A stretch of 14,433 nt of DNA, from positions 1 through 14,433 of the forward strand of contig JAICVH010000015.1 of NCBI GenBank assembly GCA_025935435.1, read 5' to 3'. The position numbers and the translations under genes are program-made. The notes under the pieces were generated by a model. That model ran no database searches. It was not told the origin of the DNA and saw only the letters and a list, made by a program, of their open reading frames with translations. This DNA is from Burkholderiales bacterium (GTDB taxonomy: Bacteria; Pseudomonadota; Gammaproteobacteria; Burkholderiales; Casimicrobiaceae). Below are positions 1 to 4,582 of the stretch, piece by piece. How positions within the stretch are numbered: position 1 is the first letter of the stretch; every line of letters starts with the position of its first letter.

Positions 1-139
1 CGGTCGCGACCGGTTCTGCGAGATCCTCGGCGCGCAAGCGCTCCGCCGCCGCGGCAATGCGTGCGTCGGCCATTTCGGGAAAGACGACCCGTAGCCCGCG
101 TCCGCGAATCTGCGACCGCGCGCGCTCCAGGAAGTCCAT
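1..139 (-). CDS. pta: Phosphate acetyltransferase, N-terminal fragment (partial, runs off the left edge)
   Basis: Only the first ~46 codons are present. The minus-strand translation begins MDFLERARSQ and continues through RVVFPEMADARI, then an Ala-rich helix (AAAAERLRAEDLA). This is the opening pattern of the phosphate acetyl/butyryl transferase family (helix, then a strand ending in FPE, then D-x-R-I). The family exchanges acetyl groups between CoA and phosphate in the cytosol, usually with acetate kinase; here that role is inferred from the N-terminus alone. I chose the ATG at 139 because the family similarity starts there. In-frame ATGs at 166, 178 and 211 would add a poorly convincing leader, and an in-frame TAG lies upstream near 278. 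It is divergent from the DUF6496 gene. A phosphate butyryltransferase or another member of the family cannot be excluded. Confidence 0.62.
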   Translation of the reverse strand, partial: MDFLERARSQIRGRGLRVVFPEMADARIAAAAERLRAEDLAEPVAT

Positions 140-445
140 GCGTGAATTGCATTCCAGCGAAGTCATCAACGGCCCCATCCCAACGCGCAAGGCGCCCGGC
201 GAGCACGCCATCACGTCTTTGCATCGACCGCCGACGCCGACCACCTGCAGGCCCGCGCGCGGTGTATGGCTGCATGCATGCTAACGCAGCCGCGCTCCAA
301 TCCTGCCGTACCAACACGCGCGCCGTAGGAGCAGCCTGACATTCGGTTCGGTCCCTCGCCGCTTTCACGCGCGAGCGCATATGTGCATCGTTGCCATTCC
401 AGGCTTGCGCGGCGTGTACGCGCGGCCGCTCGAACGGAGGCCACG
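140..445. other. Divergent intergenic region between the pta-like gene and the DUF6496 gene
   Basis: About 306 bp without a gene that I can support. It must contain the promoters for both divergent genes, but I see no convincing -35/-10 pair. It contains an alternating TGCATGCATGC stretch near 271-281 inside an imperfect dyad, GGCTGC at 268-273 and GCAGCC at 286-291 with a 12-nt loop. The end of the region carries the Shine-Dalgarno sequence of the DUF6496 gene (GGAGG at 436-440). Long open frames crossing the region are GC-driven shadows. Confidence 0.5.
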
Positions 446-949
446 ATGCCGGAACGCAAGACACTGCAGCGCGCCGCACGCGACAAGCGCGAAGGCAAGG
501 CGCCCAGCACGCAGGCAGGCGAGTTCGTCCGCGAGGAAATCGATCACATTCGCGAAGGCAAGCACGGCGCGCGTTCGACCAAGCAGGCGATCGCGATCGG
601 CTTGTCCAAGGCGCGACGTGCCGGCGTGGACCTGCCGCCCCCGCGCAAGGGATCGACGTCGGAACAAACCCGGAAGAGCGCGGTTCGCGCCTACGCCGCT
701 GGCCACGACGGCGCGAAGCATCCGGTGTCGCGGAAGCGATCGCGCGCGACCGAAGCGGCGCTCGAACGCGAACCGCACGCCGCGGCGTCCAAGACCGCCT
801 TGAGTCGCCACGCGAAAGCCGCTGCGCGCCAACGCAGCGCTTCCGACCGCTCTGCAGCGGCTCGTGAGGCAGCATCCACGAAGGGAGCCGAGGGTCGTTC
901 CGCGGCGGCGCGCAAGGCAGCGAAAACCCGCGCCCGACGCGGCCATTGA
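446..949 (+). CDS. DUF6496 family protein, small and very basic
   Basis: A 167-residue protein of unknown function. The start is well supported: ATG at 446 is preceded by GGAGG at 436-440 with 5-nt spacing. The N-terminal half (residues 1-75) is the conserved part, with the stretches KREGKAPSTQAGEFVREEI, GARSTKQAIAIGLSKARRAG and LPPP; this is the pattern I associate with DUF6496. The C-terminal half (about 95-167) is Ala/Arg/Lys-rich, low complexity, and carries a short internal repeat (RSAAAREAAS, RSAAARKAAK). It resembles the tails of histone H1-like and Ku-associated nucleic-acid-binding proteins. There is no signal peptide, membrane segment or Cys. A DNA- or RNA-binding role is inferred from composition only. 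The gene is monocistronic here, divergent from the pta-like gene and convergent with the aldehyde dehydrogenase. Confidence 0.85.
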   Translation: MPERKTLQRAARDKREGKAPSTQAGEFVREEIDHIREGKHGARSTKQAIAIGLSKARRAGVDLPPPRKGSTSEQTRKSAVRAYAAGHDGAKHPVSRKRSRATEAALEREPHAAASKTALSRHAKAAARQRSASDRSAAAREAASTKGAEGRSAAARKAAKTRARRGH

Positions 950-950
950 T

Positions 951-1072
951 CGCGACTGCGGGGATGTAGCACACCCGCGAACGCGACAGCGCGGATCTAG
1001 CGCACGGCGAACGCGACTGCGGTGATGTAGCGCACCCGCGAACGCGACAGCGCGGATGTAGCGCACGGCGAA
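951..1072. repeat. Two ~61-bp tandem repeats, each built from two ~30-bp half-units
   Basis: Copy 1 is 951-1011 and copy 2 is 1012-1072; they differ at only three positions (12, 21 and 47 of the unit). Each copy is itself two related half-units of 31 and 30 bp that share GATGTAGCGCAC and GCGAACGCGAC. A truncated further unit begins at 1073 (CCGACTGCGG). The block fills most of the 172-bp gap between two convergent genes (stops at 949 and 1122). It has no strong hairpin or T-tract, so it is not a classical terminator, although its position between converging genes would suit one. Confidence 0.9.
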
Positions 1073-1121
1073 CCCGACTGCGGCCCCGCATCCCCTCGCC
1101 GCATCCACAGGACGCAACGGG

Positions 1122-2558
1122 TTACGCGTTCGTATAGGCGGTCTTGACCGTCGTGTAGAACTCGGCGGCGTAGCGGCCCTGCTCGCGCGCGCCGTAACTC
1201 GAGCCCTTGCGCCCGCCGAACGGCACGTGATAGTCGACGCCGGCCGTCGGCAGGTTGACCATCACCATGCCCGCGTCCGCATTGCGCTTGAAATGCGACG
1301 CGTGCTTGAGACTCGTCGTGCAGATGCCAGCCACGAGACCGAACGACGTGTCGTTCGACAGTTCCAGTGCGGCGTCGTAATCCTTCGCGCGAATCACCGC
1401 AGCCACCGGCCCGAATATCTCCTCGCGCGCGATGCGCATGTCGTTGCGAACGTCGGTGAAGAGCGTCGGTGCGACGTAGAAGCCGGGCGCATCGCGCGAC
1501 AGCCGATCGCCTCCGGCAACCAGGCGCGCGCCTTCCTGCTTGCCGATTGCGACATAGCGCAAATCCTGATCGAGCTGCGCCTGGTCGACGGCAGGTCCGA
1601 TGTGCGTGCCGGCCTTCAGCGCATCGTCGACGACCAGCGACTTCATCCGCTCGGTCAGCGCTGCAACGAAACGGTCGTGAATGCCGTCGGTCACGATCAG
1701 CCGTGACGAGGCCGTGCAGCGCTGGCCTGTTGCGAAGAATGCACCGTTCGCCGCGCATTCGACGGCGACCGCGAGATCGGCATCGTCGAGCACGACCAGT
1801 GGATTCTTGCCGCCCATCTCGAGCTGGAATTTCTTCATCCCTTCCGCGCACGCGGCCGCGATCGTCCTGCCCGTCGCAACGGATCCAGTGAATGAAATGG
1901 CCGCGATATCCGGATGCCGGATCAGCGTTTCGCCAACGATGGATCCGCGTCCCATCGCCAGATTGAAAACGCCTGCTGGAATGCCGGACTCGACGATGAT
2001 CTGCGACAGCGCGTGCGCGGTCGCCGGCACCAGGTCCGCCGGCTTGAAGACGACGCAGTTGCCGTAGGCAAGCGCAGGCGCGATCTTCCACGCCGGAATC
2101 GCGATCGGAAAATTCCACGGCGTGATCAACCCGATGACGCCGAGCGGCTCGCGCGTGATCTCGACGTCGATGCCGGGACGCACCGATGCGATTTTCTCGC
2201 CCGCGATGCGCACGCATTCCCCCGCGAAGAACAGGAAGATCTGCCCGGCGCGTACGGTTTCGGCAACACCCTCCGCCAGCGTCTTGCCCTCCTCGCGCGC
2301 GAGCAGCTTTCCGAGCTCGTCCTTGCGCGCGAGAATCGTGTCGCCTACGCGCTTCAGAATGTCGTGGCGTTGCTGGATCGACCCACGCGACCACGCTGGA
2401 AACGCCTGCTTGCCTGCCGCGATCGCGCGTTGGGTTTCAACACGATCCGCACGCGAGAACACGCCGACGACGTCGGCCGTGTTCGACGGGTTGATGTCCT
2501 CGGCGGCATTTGCGCCTTCGAGCCATTCGCCCGCGATGTAGTTGGCTGCTGTCTTCAT
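1122..2558 (-). CDS. Aldehyde dehydrogenase, probable 2-oxoglutarate-semialdehyde dehydrogenase
   Basis: A full-length 478-residue NAD(P)-dependent aldehyde dehydrogenase. Conserved parts in order: PWNF (catalytic-site Asn149), FKPAD (Lys172, cofactor binding), FTGS at 223-226, QLEMGGKNP (general base Glu247), GQRCTASSR (nucleophile Cys281), EEIFGP (379-384) and PFGG near 447-450. The combination GQRCTASSRLIV, PWNFPIAIPAWKIAPAL and the REQG near the C-terminus resembles the YcbD/GucD type, which oxidises 2,5-dioxopentanoate to 2-oxoglutarate in sugar-acid or hydroxyproline breakdown. The substrate is inferred. The ATG at 2558 fits the family N-terminus; a longer reading from 2618 would overlap the upstream gene and adds an unrelated leader. 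It is the last gene of a three-gene operon, 35 bp after the RraA-like gene. Succinate-semialdehyde or another short aldehyde is the main alternative substrate. Confidence 0.88.
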   Translation of the reverse strand: MKTAANYIAGEWLEGANAAEDINPSNTADVVGVFSRADRVETQRAIAAGKQAFPAWSRGSIQQRHDILKRVGDTILARKDELGKLLAREEGKTLAEGVAETVRAGQIFLFFAGECVRIAGEKIASVRPGIDVEITREPLGVIGLITPWNFPIAIPAWKIAPALAYGNCVVFKPADLVPATAHALSQIIVESGIPAGVFNLAMGRGSIVGETLIRHPDIAAISFTGSVATGRTIAAACAEGMKKFQLEMGGKNPLVVLDDADLAVAVECAANGAFFATGQRCTASSRLIVTDGIHDRFVAALTERMKSLVVDDALKAGTHIGPAVDQAQLDQDLRYVAIGKQEGARLVAGGDRLSRDAPGFYVAPTLFTDVRNDMRIAREEIFGPVAAVIRAKDYDAALELSNDTSFGLVAGICTTSLKHASHFKRNADAGMVMVNLPTAGVDYHVPFGGRKGSSYGAREQGRYAAEFYTTVKTAYTNA

Positions 2559-2593
2559 GTAACGCGTCCCGTTGGTGTCGGTGTGGTCTCGAG

Positions 2594-3313
2594 CTAGCGC
2601 CCCCTCGCGGCGCGCCATGCTGCGAAGTCCTGCGACGTCTGTGAATCGGTGGCTGGGTAGAGTCCCAGAATCGACCTTCCCTTCATCACCTCTTCGGCGA
2701 CGAAATCCTCGAAGGCCGTCATCTCCACCGCCTCGCCGGCGATGTCGTCGGCGAGATGCGCCGGCACGATGACGACGCCTTCCGCGTCACCGACGACGAT
2801 GTCGCCCGGAAACACCGGAGCGTCGCCACAGCCGATCGGCACGTCGAGGTCGATCGCCTGATGCAGGGTCAGGTTCGTGGGCGCGGCCGGCCGCTGGTGA
2901 TACGCTGGAATCGCAAGCCGTGCAATCTCTGGCGAGTCACGAAAGCCCCCATCGGTGACGATACCCGCCACGCCGCGCTTCATCAGCCGCGTGACGAGAA
3001 TCGATCCCGCCGATGCCGCGCGCGCATTTCGGCGGCTGTCGATGACGAGAACCGCACCGGGTGGACACTCCTCGATTGCGCGGCGCTGCGGGTGCGTCCG
3101 CTCCTTGAACACCGTGATCGGATTCAGGTCCTCCCGCGCCGGAATGTAGCGAAGGGTATAGGCCTCTCCCACCATAGGGCCCGCGTCCGCGTTGAGCGGA
3201 CGGACGTCTTGAACGAACTGGTTGCGGAGGCCGCGCTTGAACAGAGCCGTCGTGATCGTTGCGGTGCTGACGGTTCGAAAGCTGGCGCGCGTCGCGTCGG
3301 CCAAGCGGCTCAT
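2594..3313 (-). CDS. RraA/HMG-aldolase-like family protein
   Basis: A 239-residue cytosolic protein of the RraA-like (dimethylmenaquinone methyltransferase-like) fold. The family includes 4-hydroxy-4-methyl-2-oxoglutarate aldolases and oxaloacetate decarboxylases as well as RNase E regulators. Key marks are PPGAVLVIDSR (84-94), ASAGSILVTRLMKRGVAG (100-117) and TDGGFRD (120-126). In the enzymatic members the Arg-Asp pair (here R125, D126) binds substrate and the divalent metal, so an aldolase or related C-C lyase role is more likely than RNase E control. It is longer than E. coli RraA (about 160 residues). It starts 9 bp after the binding-protein stop codon and precedes a semialdehyde dehydrogenase, which supports a catabolic role on an organic acid. 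The exact substrate is unknown, and the usual database name 'ribonuclease activity regulator' is probably misleading. Confidence 0.85.
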   Translation of the reverse strand: MSRLADATRASFRTVSTATITTALFKRGLRNQFVQDVRPLNADAGPMVGEAYTLRYIPAREDLNPITVFKERTHPQRRAIEECPPGAVLVIDSRRNARAASAGSILVTRLMKRGVAGIVTDGGFRDSPEIARLAIPAYHQRPAAPTNLTLHQAIDLDVPIGCGDAPVFPGDIVVGDAEGVVIVPAHLADDIAGEAVEMTAFEDFVAEEVMKGRSILGLYPATDSQTSQDFAAWRAARGR

Positions 3314-3322
3314 GTTGGCGCG

Positions 3323-4339
3323 TCAGTTGCCCGGCAGGTCGGCGGTGATTGGCAGATAGTAGTCGGTCCATGCTTTCGGCATCGTCTTCAGCGTGCCGAC
3401 CTTGTGCAGGTGTGCCGCGAACTTCATCGTACCTTGCGGCGCCGCGATCCATTCCATCATGCCGGGCTGTTTCAGCATGTCGAGGATTTCGTCGGCGCTC
3501 ATCTTGTCCTTGGTGATCTCGCGGTAGATGTCGACGGCTTCCGGCGTGTTCTTGCGGATGAAGTCGATGGCGACGAACGTCGCCGCCTTGATCGCCGCGA
3601 CGACCTTCGGATTCGCGTCCGCGAACTTCGTCGTCGTGAAGAACTGCGATTGCGTAAGCGGGCCGCCTATAATGTCCGGGGAGGACAGCACGATGTGCGC
3701 GCCCTTCACGTTCTTGAGCTCGAAATACGAAAACGGGGGCGCTGCGAAATGACTCGTGACCTCGCCCTGCGGATTCGCCATCATGATCGCCGCATCCGGA
3801 TGACCGAGTTGTACGGTATTCGGATCGAGCTTCGTCGTCTGGTCGGCGCCGAACGTCCGCTCGCTCGCCATCTGCAGCAGGATCGCCTGCGTCGAGACCT
3901 TCAGCGTCGGCACGGCAATCCGGTCGTTCGGCGTGTAGTCCTTCAGCGTGCGGATGTTCGCATTGCGCGTGATCAGCGTGAGCGGCAGCGCCGAATTGGC
4001 GACGATGCCCTTGACGCCACCTTTGGTGCGGTCCCATAACAACAGCAGGTTGCCAACGCCGGTGTTGACGACGTCGACATTCCCGGCGAGCAGCGCGTCG
4101 GTCTGCGCACCGCCGCCGCTCAGGCTCGCCCAGTGAACGACGAGGTTCGGAACGCCTAGCTTCGCGGCCTCCTTCTCGATCAACTGCTGCTTTTCCATTA
4201 CGTGCGACGGCAGGTACAGAATGCCGGGCTGGCGCGTGATCGAAATTTCCATCTTTTGCTGCGCCGCCGCCGGTGCGCAAAGCGCGGCCGCTGCTAGCAA
4301 CGCGCTACCTACGAACCTCCATGCTCCTGCTGGCTTCAA
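3323..4339 (-). CDS. Secreted ABC-type substrate-binding protein (NMT1/SsuA/TauA-like)
   Basis: A 338-residue periplasmic binding protein. The N-terminus is a clear signal peptide: MKPAGAWRF, a hydrophobic run GSALLAAAALCAP, then AAAQ with likely signal peptidase I cleavage after about residue 26. The mature part opens with MEISITRQPGILYLP and continues with GGGAQTDALLAGNVDVVNTG, the ligand-binding loop typical of NMT1/SsuA/TauA proteins. These proteins deliver sulfonates, nitriles, pyrimidine precursors or aromatic acids to ABC importers. I place the start at TTG (4339), because GAGGAG lies 6 nt before it and the signal peptide then begins directly; the longer reading from 4399 has an unusual hydrophilic leader. 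It is the first gene of the operon with the RraA-like protein and aldehyde dehydrogenase. No permease or ATPase gene lies nearby. The ligand is unknown. Confidence 0.87.
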   Translation of the reverse strand: MKPAGAWRFVGSALLAAAALCAPAAAQQKMEISITRQPGILYLPSHVMEKQQLIEKEAAKLGVPNLVVHWASLSGGGAQTDALLAGNVDVVNTGVGNLLLLWDRTKGGVKGIVANSALPLTLITRNANIRTLKDYTPNDRIAVPTLKVSTQAILLQMASERTFGADQTTKLDPNTVQLGHPDAAIMMANPQGEVTSHFAAPPFSYFELKNVKGAHIVLSSPDIIGGPLTQSQFFTTTKFADANPKVVAAIKAATFVAIDFIRKNTPEAVDIYREITKDKMSADEILDMLKQPGMMEWIAAPQGTMKFAAHLHKVGTLKTMPKAWTDYYLPITADLPGN

Positions 4340-4353
4340 CCGGATCTCCTCGA
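4340..4353 (-). promoter_or_regulatory. Start-deciding ribosome binding site for the TTG start
   Basis: On the minus strand GAGGAG is followed by six bases (ATCCGG) and then TTG at 4339. This is the only good Shine-Dalgarno sequence near the 5' end of the binding-protein gene. It supports TTG as the start and a signal peptide at the very N-terminus. Confidence 0.65.
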
Positions 4354-4582
4354 CTGGAACTGCGTTCGGCCGCGTGACGACTGCATCCCAGTCGGTCAAT
4401 ATAGCAGCCCTTCACGCCTGCGAGCGGCGTGGCGATTTCCACGCGCAACCGGTAAGCCTTGCCCGGGTCCAGCGCGTGGCCCGCTGATTTCACATCGGAA
4501 TTTCACGGCACGCCACTTGCAGCGGTAAACACTCCGTTTCGAACGGCGTTCGCTTGCCCAAGGGCTCGGCGAACGCGACCGT
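4354..4582. other. Divergent intergenic region between the binding-protein operon and the fusion-gene operon
   Basis: About 230 bp that must hold the promoters of two divergent operons. A TATATT sequence on the minus strand (near 4400) could be a -10 element, but no matching -35 is clear. Close to the plus-strand gene there are two dyads, listed separately. Short open frames in the region look like GC shadows. Confidence 0.4.
4534..4576 (+). promoter_or_regulatory. Two adjacent dyads just before the fusion-gene start
   Basis: The first dyad is CCGTT-TCG-AACGG at 4534-4546. The second is GCGTTCGC (4546-4553) with GCGAACGC (4569-4576), an 8-bp perfect inverted repeat with a 15-nt loop that itself contains GCCC and GGGC. 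The only purine-rich ribosome-binding candidate (AAGGG at 4560-4564) lies in this loop, and the hairpin ends 6 nt before the GTG start at 4583. It could be an operator or an RNA hairpin that limits translation. Chance is possible in such GC-rich DNA. Confidence 0.35.

Noticed and set aside
268..291. GGCTGC/GCAGCC dyad with alternating TGCATGCATGC considered as a terminator or operator
   Set aside because: Only a 6-bp stem with a 12-nt loop and no T-tract; easily expected by chance, so it is mentioned only within the intergenic entry.
951..1072. Tandem repeats considered as a CRISPR array
   Set aside because: The units are contiguous without unique spacers, and no cas genes are present.
365..1117. 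250-codon minus-strand open frame across the DUF6496 gene
   Set aside because: Antisense to a gene with a good ribosome-binding site; its Arg/Ala-rich translation matches no family and its N-terminal repeats (YIRAVAFA-like) come from the tandem repeat DNA.
997..2394. 465-codon minus-strand open frame overlapping the aldehyde dehydrogenase
   Set aside because: It is the same strand in another frame as a full, motif-complete aldehyde dehydrogenase; low-complexity Arg-rich product.
2756..4280. Long open frames (427 codons plus strand, 447 codons minus strand) over the RraA-like and binding-protein genes
   Set aside because: Shadows of genuine genes in high-GC DNA with no recognisable domain.
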